Source: Campylorhamphus procurvoides
Lineage: Eukaryota > Chordata > Aves > Passeriformes > Dendrocolaptidae
DNA: 64,000 nucleotides
Direction of reading: 5' to 3'
Assembly: GCA_013396655.1 (NCBI GenBank)
Contig: WBMV01005995.1
Coordinates: forward strand, 62,001 to 126,000
Shown here one piece after another: positions 1 to 10,395 of this stretch (positions are counted from its first letter, which is position 1; each line of letters starts with the position of its first letter). Under the pieces are notes generated by a model, which saw nothing but the letters and a program-made list of their open reading frames with translations, searched no databases and was not told the DNA's origin. Made by a program: the position numbers and the translations under genes.

Positions 1-3000
1 TGTGTGTCTTACAGTCCTACATTTTGTTTTGCCTACTAGATTGTGATAAATGTTGATCTCTGAAGGGCAACACAAAGAAAACAGACTTAAGGCGCAGCTG
101 AAAGTTCAATATAACCCTTTGATACTTACAGTAAATAGTAAATTAAATCTAGATTATGAAGTTCTACCTGATGCCTACATTTGCTTAATGCCTGTGGAAA
201 GTCTCAGTGGAGATTTTAGTGTTAAGAATATACTACAACTTTTTGTAAACGTTTTCTTCTGCCTACCTATCTTCTAAGAACTAGTTCAGACAAAATTTTT
301 CAGTGTAAAACTTTCACACATCTCACTCTCAAATTTTCATTCACATATTTTTGTTAATTTAGCATTTCCACTTGAAAAAGTACCAGTTTTGACAAACATG
401 ACTTTTCGTAGTGCTGGTGCACTTTCCCTCTTCTTTCTCCATATAGGCTCTCCTTGATAAACTCACAAAGACAGATCAAATTCTTCCATCATCCTTTCCT
501 CCTCTTTAATTCATCTGAAATCATGACAAGCTGTGTTCAGACAAAGTTTCATTAAGAACAGGACTAAATTAAGTCATAGGAATTTTTTTCACATATTAGT
601 GGAAGCTGAGTATTGACTTAAGTGCATACATTCAGTTTGTTAACACCTGCTTATTGCCTTTGAATCACAGAAGAGTGCTGGCTGCTCTATAGATGACGTG
701 TTTACACCTCATGTTCCCAAAAGCCCACGCTTAAAAGAAACCTTATGTTTCAGTCCTCCAGAACTGAATCAATTTTTATTCTTCCTTGATTTCAAATAAA
801 ACACTTAAACTGCAGGTGTTTTTGCCAATCGAAACAGTGGTACGAAAATACGAGTGAGATGATTCATGGCAACACAATTCTTATTACATCAGTATGGCCC
901 AATAATTGATTTAGTTAATGGCACCATCTGCTCACTTCCAGCGTTTTCTGTACAGTTATAGTGACACATCATACATTAATTTTGTAAGTTTAACTACATT
1001 TGGTGTCTTCTACTCCACCGTTTGATCTGAATTACCTTTTTCTCCTTACATCTATTATTTTAATAATATTCTTTTGTTTTTGAGGAAATTAACAGTTTTG
1101 AGGGCATTAGTTTGGCTCTCTGAACCCCTTGGCTTTCCAAGTCGTAAGTGATTCTCTTGTGTGATGAAGTACTGTTTCTTAATGCAGAAACCATCTAGTA
1201 CTGTCTTCAGTTGTAAATCTATGATATGCCAAGTCTCAACAAAAATGCTTCAACTTGATAGTAGTCATTTTCCCTATCCTGCCAAAACACTAGAAATGGA
1301 AAAAAAAAAGAATAGAAAATTGCAGCCTATTTCACATAGTGGGCATATGACCATAGGTAGTACAGCAGCCTCAGCCAGAGCTGACAACAGTATCTGAACA
1401 GTAAGTTATGCAACCGGGAATATGTTAGTTGAATGATTTTTTACATCTTGTGATGAAGGGAAGACATTTATGGAAAATTACCTCAATAAAATTGCAGTTT
1501 CTTTCTAATATGATCTTCTCTAGCCTCTAATTCATTTACAAACTGTTAGAAACAACCATGAGGAGTCATACATGTTTACATGCCAAATACACCTTAATGA
1601 GTCCTATCTCTTTGCTGTTTTCCCATGAGCACCAATACATATGAAGTGTTATGGTTTCTTTTACTACAAATATGTTGGTGCAAGCAGTAAACAGTGTCCT
1701 GAGGGACAAACACCAAAAAGGGTCTGAGCATACTCTGTGCATACTGTTGATTCTTTTTTCCTTAGAAATTACATTAAAAGTAATTTATCACCTGTAATTT
1801 GATTTTCTTCCAAATAGGCTCTTCAACTCATCTGTAAAATAGAGACACAATTATTATCAAAACTATTTTGACCTACTTAGTCTTAGAAATCAGAATACGG
1901 TACAAATCCTCAAAAGAATTATGGCTTACAGGATTTGAATTCATGAAAACTGAAAATCACCAGGTCAAACACATAAAATAGAATATAGAATACATTTGCT
2001 TTGTACTTTTAATTCATAGCTTGTCACCTATTCCTCTGCTGTTTCAAATAATATGTGAAACTTAAGATATGATAATGGATCTGTTTCTAGATACACTTCA
2101 ACCATAAAGTCCTTGATGAAGACCTGTTTCACATGTGTTTGTATGCCATACTGAGAATGGCATAAAAATTACATCCCGATAAAGGGAATTCATAAAAGAT
2201 GAGTCTAGTGTATTTTTGGCAAATAACATCTAGCTATTAATTACATTATGTGTAAATATACATTCATACACTACATTCTAAAAAAACTGAGGTAAGAAAA
2301 ACTTACCCCACATCCTAATAGCCAAGAACGCTTTCTCAAACAACACACTGATTTTAAATTGATCTATTAAACAGAAGATACTCACCAATCTGACACTGTG
2401 TGCCATAATTTCTGCAATAACACATCAGTACTATAATGGTAGTCAAAGTCCATATAAATTACTGAATTCAATTTTAAACCTTGCTCTGGCATTTTATTAC
2501 CTGTGGTTTTGTCATTACTGTAATATAATCCATGATGCCATGTTACATCTATACCTTATCTTCTACCTTCTGTCTTTATAACAACACCATTGGAATATCA
2601 ACATGTATTCACAGTGCTAAAATATTTGCAAGACATAAAAGCACACAAGGTTATGAAGGGAGGATTTGTAGGGTTTAGAATAATTCTGTCATAGAATTCT
2701 AGTCTTAGAATAATTCTGGAAATATTAATGTAATGCATAAACTATGCCAATAATGAACACGCTTTGAGCAAAAAAAACCCCTTTTTTGTCCATATTGGGA
2801 TATTATATTCGGATAGAGTTGATTAATTACAATATATAAAGTTATAAAAGTAATTTATCACGGTATAATAGCTATTCAGGTACATATGGCATATTTAAAT
2901 GAATAAAATAGAACAAAAGCTATTAGAGCACCCCTGTTCATTTTAGGGTACATAACAAAGCATATTTTATGAAAGATTTGGGAAAATAAATACCAAAACT

Positions 3001-3586
3001 CATGAAACTAAATGGGAAAAAAAAAAAGGTACTCCACATTTACTTTTCTCTGAGATTTATTCTTTATAAGAAAAGAAATAATATTCTAAGAAAGGAAGGC
3101 CACTAGCTTTATTGGTAAACTTTAAGAAACCTCTGAAAATTTGGGACATACTGAAGTTGAGGAACATAATTCAGACGGGCAGAGTTAACTGCCAGTACAA
3201 TAATAAATATGCTTTTGGCTCTGTTCAATTGGATTGGTCCCATTTTTAACCCTGTCCTTCAAGAACAGATGAAACTATCGCTGATAAGGTGGTAGGGGCT
3301 ATTAAGACACAGTATGTGGCACTGGAAAGTCACAAAAGAATAATACATCAATAACACAACACTGTGTGGCAATGTTCTTGCTCACAAGCTTCTGAGAATA
3401 GCATCAAGGGAATATATATAAATGAAACTATTTTATATGATTCCCATAATGGAGTTGTTTCCCTGTGGTACTAACACTTTCTTAGTTTCCTTCTGGGCTG
3501 AACGGCAAACAGCACCTCCACACTACATGTATGGACCCCACAAATCCTTGATTGGTATGGAATGCATTTCCATAACAAAGGAATAT
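1..3586. other. AT-rich single-copy DNA, no gene seen
   Basis: No open frame here has convincing coding character: the frames at 50-277 and 1161-1397 are short and low in complexity. I see no interspersed repeat that I recognise, only short A or T runs. The stretch is best described as intergenic or intronic. Confidence 0.7.
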
Positions 3587-3592
3587 AACCAG
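3587..3592. repeat. Target-site duplication, left copy (6 bp)
   Basis: The hexamer AACCAG lies directly before the LTR and recurs directly after it at 4019-4024. A 6-bp duplication is typical of alpha/betaretrovirus-like (class II) integration. Confidence 0.85.
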
Positions 3593-3770
3593 TGTGGGGG
3601 AAACACCTGTGGGAGACTGCTGATCCAGGACATCGAACCTGAACTCAAAAGAAGATTCATTTAATGAGTGGGTGGAACTGTCCCAGACCTGAATGCAAGC
3701 CGACGAACTGCTGATCACCCCATTCCACGAAGCTACTGTTTTTTTATAAAAGTTTTTTGTATCTTCACCC

Positions 3771-3810
3771 ATTGGTCAGCTGGTGGTGCAATGCAGCACC
3801 ACTATATAAG
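3771..3810 (+). promoter_or_regulatory. LTR promoter: inverted CCAAT plus TATA box
   Basis: ATTGG at 3771-3775 is followed about 28 bases later by TATATAAG at 3803-3810, the usual U3 core promoter arrangement. Transcription would start near 3830 on the plus strand. Whether it is active cannot be told from sequence. Confidence 0.65.
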
Positions 3811-3945
3811 GCTGACCACTCCCACTTCTCCCTTCTTCATTGAAAGCCCTCCTTCCCTTCCCCTTTCTTGTCGCGGTCCGTCCCTAACTCCTCCCGAGTT
3901 CAAGAACCCTCTGACCGAACCCCATAAAAGTCTCATGCACCCCTG

Positions 3946-3951
3946 AATAAA
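3946..3951 (+). terminator. LTR polyadenylation signal AATAAA
   Basis: The canonical AATAAA lies about 140 bases after the TATA box, inside the predicted R region. A GT-rich stretch with a CACACCGGTGTG palindrome follows at about 3974-3985. Confidence 0.7.
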
Positions 3952-4018
3952 CGTTCACTCCTGTTCCTACCCCACACCGGTGTGGACCGTTTCCTTCAAC
4001 CCTCGGCAGACTGCAACA

Positions 4019-4024
4019 AACCAG
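4019..4024. repeat. Target-site duplication, right copy (6 bp)
   Basis: AACCAG, identical to 3587-3592, closes the LTR insertion. Confidence 0.85.
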
Positions 4025-4501
4025 AAACTTCTATACACTAATATGGACTATTTCTGCTTCAAACTCCATACTTCAAGTTCCTTTATCATTTTGCACTCAG
4101 AGTTCCTACATTTGAAAAAGCTTGACTCTACCTAGAGCACTAGAAGAAATAGTAGGTTAGAGTTAAATAGTAGTACCAGCAATAACAAAATCATCCCTGG
4201 ACTACCAACACTGTTGCCAGCACAAATCCAAAACTCAGTCCTATGCTAGTCACATTGAAGAAAATTAGCTCTATCACAGCCAAAATCAGCACACGATGGC
4301 AGCCACTCACTGCCCCAGCAGTAGACTGATACTTAGACAGTTCCTGAGCAGAACTTATCTAACCATCCTAAAATCCTCTCTTTTTACTTTTATTGATGAA
4401 CATGACATTATAGGGTACTAAATATCTCTGCAGTTGGATCAGTCATTTGTGGACTTTGTCCCCTCTCAGCCTATTCATTGTGTCAAGGGCAGAATGATAA
4501 A
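4025..4501. other. Single-copy spacer between LTR and CR1
   Basis: About 480 bases of AT-rich sequence without a recognisable gene or repeat. Confidence 0.6.
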
Positions 4502-4627
4502 CAGTCATAGCATAATAGGATCATTAAAGCCAAACAATGTTGGAAAAAACCTCCAAGATCATTGAGTCCAACCTTTGACCAAACAACATCATGTCAATTA
4601 AACCATAGCACTAAGTGCTACATCCAG

Positions 4628-4942
4628 TCATTTCTTGAACACTTCTGGGGATGGTGACTCCGTCATTTCCCTGGGAAATCCATTCCAATGCTTGACAACC
4701 ATTTCAGCGAAGAAATTCTTCCTAATGTCCAACCTGAACCTTCTCTGGTTTGGCTTGAGGCCATTTCCTCCTGTCATGTCACTAGTTGCCCATAAGAAGA
4801 GGCCAATCCCCACCTTGCTAAAACCTCCTTTAAGGTAGTTGTAGAAAACAATAATGTCTCCCCTGAGACTCCTTTTCACCAGGCTAAACAGCTCCAGATC
4901 CCACAGCTGTTTTTCATATATATTACTCTCTAGACCCTTCAT
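4628..4942 (-). pseudogene. Remnant of the CR1 pol C-terminal tail
   Basis: This open minus-strand frame contains [20 protein letters not shown] and, further on, [17 protein letters not shown], which match the conserved C-terminal tail of avian CR1 ORF2. It is a fragment only: the catalytic domains are absent from this frame, so it has no function of its own. Confidence 0.85.
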
Positions 4943-5144
4943 CAGCTTCTTGTCCTTCTTTGGACATGCTCCCGCACCTCAATTTCTTTCTTGTAGGGAG
5001 GTGCCCAAAACTGAGCACAGGATTCAAGGTGCAGCCTCACCAGTGACTAGTACAGGGGGACAATCACTGCCCTAGTCCTGTCAGCCACACTATTTTGGAT
5101 GAAAGCCATGATGCCAACTGCCTTTTTGGCCACCTGGGCACACA

Positions 5145-5415
5145 CTAGCTCATGTTTACCCAGCTATCAACCATCATCTGCAGTTCCTTTTCTGCTGGGC
5201 CACTTTCCAGCCACTCTGCCGCCATCCTGTCCTGTTGCATTGGGTTATTGTGGCCAAAGTGTGGGACCTGACACTTGACCTTACTGAACGTCATACAGCT
5301 GGCCTCAGCCCATTGATCCAGCCTGTCCAGATTCCTCTGCAGAGACTTTGTACCCTCCAGCAGATCACAACACACACAACTTTGTGTACGTTCTCTATGA
5401 ACTTACAGAGAGTGC
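5145..5415 (-). pseudogene. Remnant of CR1 reverse transcriptase (palm/thumb end)
   Basis: The minus-strand frame reads DLLEGTKSLQRNLDRLDQWA and later AEWLESGPAEKELQMMVDSW. These correspond to the segment just after the catalytic box in avian CR1 reverse transcriptase. Upstream codons reading KFIENVHK stand where the catalytic FADD box should be, so the active site is lost. It continues into the C-terminal remnant at 4628-4942 after frame breaks. Confidence 0.85.
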
Positions 5416-5430
5416 AGAAGGTGTTGATGC

Positions 5431-7390
5431 TTTGTAGGCACTGTTCACAGTGCTATCAGCTCTCTTTTGGTCAAAAATCTAAAACACAACACATACTGCG
5501 CTATGAAAAAAATTAACTCTATCATCACCAAACCCAGTACACCAGCCTACCAGTGAGCTTTTAATACATTGTTTTCATCTAATTCCGCTTAACAATATGT
5601 ACTTAATGATATCTGACCAATTTTTACAAACTCAGTAGTCAGAGTTATTATACAACTTCTGTTGTATAATTTCATATCAGTTCAGTTTACAGTCTCCAAT
5701 AATGTCATGGAACTTGCTCATTCATTGAGGCTTGCTACTTCACAATATTCTGTCTGCATATTTGTTCCCTTCTGTATTTAATTTTATTAGGAAATACTGA
5801 CTGCAATTTAATATGAACATAGAGACTGAATGAGAAGCAGATCAGTAATATTAGGATTGTTACCTGCTGTCTACTTTGAACTCATGACATGACATAGGTT
5901 TTGGCCACAAATTTGTGATATTTGGTCCCAGAGCTTGAGTTTTTAATGAAGGCTATGTGGAGTTTTCTGCAAGTGATTAGTCAGAATACCTGACACAATC
6001 TGATAACCAGATGGTAAGAGCAAACATGGAGACAGTGAGCAATTGAGATAATAACATGGGGCAAGAGTTCTGAATGGAGATTAGGTAAGGTATGTATTAA
6101 TTAGGGTAGAAGTGATTAGCAGAACACAGTGATTAAGTGGCACAATTTTGAAGGGCATAGAGAATGCAGATGCCCTGAAAATATTTGATGGAGTAATGGG
6201 CTGAAAAACAAAGGGCATGAACCAAAGCTAAGGAAAGACTGGTCAGCAAGGGATTTCAGAATAAATTTCTTCACACAGAAGGTAATTAATATGTAGCACT
6301 ACAAGCTATTAGGTGGGGAAAAACTAATCCTCAAGTGCTAAACATATCTGAGAGCTGACAGATAGGCAGCTGGATAGACTAATTCTTTATATTATCTCTG
6401 CCACCAGAATGGCAAAGGTAAAGCGTTACTTAAATTAGTGGGATAATAAATGAAGTTGTTTCAATAAGACAACGTTAGACACAAAAGGCAAGCACAATAA
6501 GTCCCGTAGTACAGTTCTCCACAAAAAAAAAAAAGAAGAAAAAAAATCACAGAACTTATGTTACTACTTCAAAATATTTTAAGCTAAGTGTTTTAATTGA
6601 TGAAAAAAAAATAAAAATTTGGAAGCATCTCCAATGGAAGTTGTGTCTCCATAATGAGGGAACAAAACAGGCTTTGTTAAAAGTCACAGTTCTTCCTTGG
6701 AAGCCAAGACCAGAACTTTAAAACACAGAAGCTTCTCCCTGCAGTTTATTAGCTGAATTTCCTGCTTTTAGGTCCTGTCACAGGGCAGCCTGAACATGTG
6801 TTCAAGAGAAGATATCCATAGTATATTTTACCAATTCAGCAGCAGCAGCTGAGAGCTCAGTCAGAAAAAGTCTATGTACTAACCCACATGGCTGTTCAGC
6901 GCTGAGCATAATGGTGTTCATTCATTTGACAGAGGCCCCAGACAAGTTCTTCTGCCTTTTCCCACTTCTACTTACCCCTGCCCCAAGCAGCCAAGCCTAA
7001 ATTATCCTCCACCACACTTCATCCAACCCTATTTCTATCTTTCCCATCCTCCAATCATAAACCAACACTCTGTCTTTTTCTTTACCAGAAGAATATGCTG
7101 CAAATACCTTAAATCTCCACTCCCACTCCACTAGCAAGAGTTAGGTGCTCACAGATCAACACTACTGGATCTTTGTGAGTATATTTCTGGATACCCCTTG
7201 CCAACACTGATCTGCTACTCTGCAGTGCCCCCTAAAAGCCAAGTAGCTGTGTACAGCCAGTAGGGATCTGCTGCTGCAGAGGCCTACGGAACTACATCAC
7301 CCTGCTGCTGGGTAGTTTCAGTTTAGGTAGCCCAATCTGTTGTTATATAATAGCCAATTATCAGGCATGGAAATATTAGTTAGCAGTCTT
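5431..7390. other. Single-copy AT-rich DNA, no gene seen
   Basis: I see no coding frame or recognisable interspersed repeat. Short A-rich tracts occur around 6520-6610. The part from about 6660 onward is modestly richer in GC than its surroundings. Confidence 0.6.
5647..5670. repeat. Perfect 10-bp inverted repeat with 4-nt loop
   Basis: ATTATACAAC and GTTGTATAAT flank the loop TTCT. It would form a hairpin in RNA or a small cruciform. No neighbouring gene suggests a role, and AT-rich DNA makes such hairpins fairly often. Confidence 0.75.
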
Positions 7391-7397
7391 CCACTGG

Positions 7398-7515
7398 ATA
7401 AAAGCCTCCTGTATGTGAAGGTTGTACCCACACTATGCAGTGACTCAGGTTGATGCCTGACTGGGAATTCTCACTGCTCCCCTCTTCCTGCAGCTTCTCA
7501 GCAAAGACAGGACAG
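7398..7515 (+). promoter_or_regulatory. Candidate TATA promoter with first exon and splice donor
   Basis: GATAAAAG at 7398-7405 resembles a TATA box. About 110 bases later comes a strong splice donor (ACAG|GTAAGA, exon end at 7515). An AP-1-like TGACTCAG lies at 7441-7448. There is also a strong acceptor (pyrimidine tract then CTGCAG, ending at 7493) only 22 bases before the donor, so the same stretch could be a 22-base micro-exon. Each motif is seen directly; that they work together is inference. Neither ORF nor homology supports a gene here. Confidence 0.2.
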
Positions 7516-10271
7516 GTAAGATGGCACTGGAAGTAGCTTAATCTTTTCTAAGTGTAGATGCACATACACTAAATATAGCTGCCTTGGAACTTGGTTCAAA
7601 AGTGTATCAGAACATCAGCTAAGACATTTAACTTTCCGTGGTGGAGACCGAGGTGACTTCAAAATATGTAGGGGCAGTGGAGTAGGTAAAAGAGTCAAGT
7701 TATCTATATGGATTTTTCTGGCGGTCGAACAATATGCTGACTGAGATCAAAAACATTAACCTTCATTTTCCTGCAAATTAATTTATGTGCTAAACCAAAT
7801 ATTTATTAGCATTAGGTGTTTTATGAACAATATCTAAATAAAATTAGATATTGATATTAGATATTAGATAAATTCTTATTGTTCCACTTTTCTTAACTTC
7901 CCTCCCCATTCAAAAGAAAACAAACTAAAACAAACAGTCAGCATTGGATTTTGCATATTTAAAATTTCAAAGTGTTTCTGCAAGGTAAACAACTGAATCT
8001 CTACAGTATAATTAATATAATTTGTGCACCTGTATCCTAAAATCCGGCTTTTATAGAAAATTTTCGTTTTTTCTATTCTTATATAATGTTTAACCTGAAT
8101 TCAACTGATCTAAAATTAACTGCAATAATTTTCCAAGTCCAATGGTAATGTAAATATTTCAAAATTAACATTTTTAATATGGTTAATGGAACTTTAGCAA
8201 TTTTCACATTGCATATCTCTAAGTTATCTTTACATAATAAGCAAATGTATATCACTCTATAGAAAGCTTTTGGAGAGATTTATATACTAAGAAACCAAAA
8301 TGAGCCATTATCCAGATCAAATGATTGGCCTTTTTACATTTATGATCATCAGTCAGGAAGATCTATGAGTTTGAAATCTGGATCCTCTCCAGATCAATAT
8401 GCAGTTTATCCCAAGAGTAACAGAAATTAAGTTGCAGTATAAACGCAGGAGAAAGCAAGTATGGAATTCAATTTTCAAAGGGTAATTTCTGCTAAAAACT
8501 TCCTAGCTATCCTGTTCCCAAATAACCTGAACCAAAAGAATGTAACTGTTCTCAAAGCAGATCTATGTATGTGGTGCTTATGCCTAAGAAATTAATTTTA
8601 AGCCAGGAATAAGTCTTTGTCCAGACAGCTCATACCTGCAGTAAATAGTTAGGTACATTTCCATATGTGAAAGAAGAAATTGGTGATATTGACCTTTTTT
8701 GTATGGCTGTACAAAGGAAGAGTGATATCAGGGAGGTAGTAGCTCATTGGGAAGTTATTTATTTGGCAAGTGCTTTATCTGGGCATAGAGCTGTAAAATA
8801 ATATTTAACAATCCCAAAGGCTAAAGCAGCCAGGAAAATGTGTTCATATATTCTTTGCTCCTTCACACAAAGTTTTTAAAAATTCAAATTTCTGCTTCTT
8901 TTATTCTGAATACTGTTTTGGCAGAAAATTCTAAATATGATAGGAGCTTATCACCAGAAAGGGATTATTACAGGTATAAGTACCATTTGTAATTCCTATG
9001 ACAGTTCATCAACCTGCAATTTTGCAAAAGAGATTCAGTGTCAAGTGAGGAAAGAGTTTGGCCACCTTTTTTACACTGGGAAGCACACAGAAATCTGAGT
9101 TCTTGTTGTACCACAAATTTAAGGGGTGGTGGGGGTCAAGGGAGGGGAGAAAGAGGGGTAATAGAGAATTAACAGAATTAACATACTGTTTTCAATGTGA
9201 TTACAGCAATTCTAACACAAAATAAGAATAATTCCTACAAATTCTGACTATTGCTCCTTCTTTTACTGTTGTTCATTCTGCAACATACCAAGCAGACAAC
9301 ACGGATATCAGAAAAGATTTTCAGCCTGTTATTTTCCTTACAGGACATTTCCATGAGATGTGCTGCCTCCTACCAACATAGTTAAACATTTCCTGGTCCC
9401 TAAGCTGGTAGAGACTCAGCAGAACAAAAAAGTTGACGGAAGTTTCTTTACTAACTGAATTGAAACAAAATAGACTCTGAGCATATCTTGAATTCAGCTA
9501 TTTCTTGTAACACTAACCTGGGCATGGGAACAGCCCTAGGCTGTACAGACAGGAGAATGAAGGAATTATTTGCCCCTGCCACTCACTAACATATTAACAT
9601 ATCACAGACTTTTCTTTCTCCAAAGATGCCTCACCCATCTGAAGGTAGAGAACAGACCCCAAAAAGCATCTAGCTTTCCTCCCTCTACTAATCATGCAAC
9701 CTGTACTTTTCCCAACATCCTTCAGTCCTTACTGTTGTTGCATTTGTACTTGGAAAGGTCTAAGGCAAGTTTTAGTTTCCTAAAACAGGCTTCTCCAAAA
9801 CATCTTAAAATAGCTTTTCCTTTAACATTTGTGATAGCTTCACAAAATCTCAGATCACAAATCTCTTCTGTAGTTGAAAATCTGTGTACTGGAAATATGT
9901 TAAACAAAAACATAACACAGCTTCGTTTATCTACAGATGGGAAGCCACAGCATGAAGGTGTCACATCATTTATTCACCTAACTGGTGGATAAGCTCCTTG
10001 CTTTCAGTTACATTACTGTGAGTAATAATCTTATTACACAAGTGTAATTACTTTATTCTTAAACATTCATGTTGAAAGTTTTGTGGTTTTTTTCTTTTAT
10101 ATCAAATTACTTGTCTGCAGAAGTATACAAATTTTGTACCTACACTATGTGAATTCATACTCAACTTGTGACCATATTGGTTCATTCTAATACAAACAGA
10201 ACTCCTAGTGAAGTATATTTCAGTAAACAGACAAATCTTACATTAATTAAAAAATAAATATAAACATGCAA
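7516..10271. other. Single-copy AT-rich DNA, no gene seen
   Basis: The longest open frame (9570-9992) starts with TTG and reads as low-complexity hydrophobic sequence without a domain, so I treat it as chance. A short array of TTAGATAT-like units lies at about 7840-7872. Confidence 0.65.
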
Positions 10272-10395
10272 ATACTCTTGGGCCCATGGTGTAACTCTTG
10301 GGGATGGTCCTGTGCAGGGCCAGGAGATGGACTTGATAAACTTTGTGGGTCCCTTCCAACTTGGCATATTCTGCAGTTCCATGATTTTATGAAAT
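10272..10395 (+). mobile_element. CR1 3' tail fragment, plus strand
   Basis: The stretch containing GGGGATGGTCCTGTGCAGGG, then TTGATAAACTTTGTGGGTCC and CCTTCCAAC, matches the last ~120 bases of an avian CR1 3' UTR. It ends with a degraded octamer tail (TTCCATGATTTTATG). Everything 5' of this is missing, so it is a very short truncated insertion. It has no coding content. Confidence 0.85.

Larger units (their letters stand above)
3593..4018 (+). mobile_element. Solo LTR of an endogenous retrovirus, class II-like
   Basis: This 426-bp segment begins TGTGGGGG and ends GCAACA, so it has the TG...CA ends of a retroviral LTR, and it is flanked by perfect 6-bp direct repeats (AACCAG). In order it contains an inverted CCAAT box (ATTGG, 3771), a TATA box (3803-3810) and an AATAAA signal (3946-3951). 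This is a normal U3-R-U5 layout on the plus strand, with R probably starting near 3830 and polyadenylation near 3965. No gag, pol or env remnant adjoins either end, so it is a solo LTR left by recombination between two LTRs. The intact duplication and regulatory motifs suggest a fairly young insertion. The class II assignment is inferred from the 6-bp duplication; I do not recognise the family by name. The open frame at 3668-3946 inside it is not a gene. Confidence 0.88.
4502..5430 (-). mobile_element. CR1 LINE, 5'-truncated, minus strand
   Basis: Read on the minus strand, this is the 3' portion of a CR1 retrotransposon. It runs from the late reverse-transcriptase region, through the C-terminal tail of pol, into the 3' UTR, ending near 4502 with a degraded octamer tail (TCATAGCATAATAGG on the plus strand). 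The block reading 'tccaacc...', 'gatggtgactcc' and 'tccctggg' is the standard avian CR1 3' end. The 5' side is truncated near 5430, as usual for LINE insertions. Several stops and frame breaks show it is dead. Boundaries are good to about 15 bases. Confidence 0.93.

Noticed and set aside
3422..3946. Open frames across the solo LTR (3422-3664, 3482-3772, 3668-3946)
   Set aside because: They cross the LTR boundary or lie within U3-R and match no retroviral protein; no internal viral region is present.
9570..9992. 140-codon open frame, the longest in the window
   Set aside because: It starts with TTG, has low-complexity hydrophobic composition, no domain and no splice context; a frame of this size is expected by chance.
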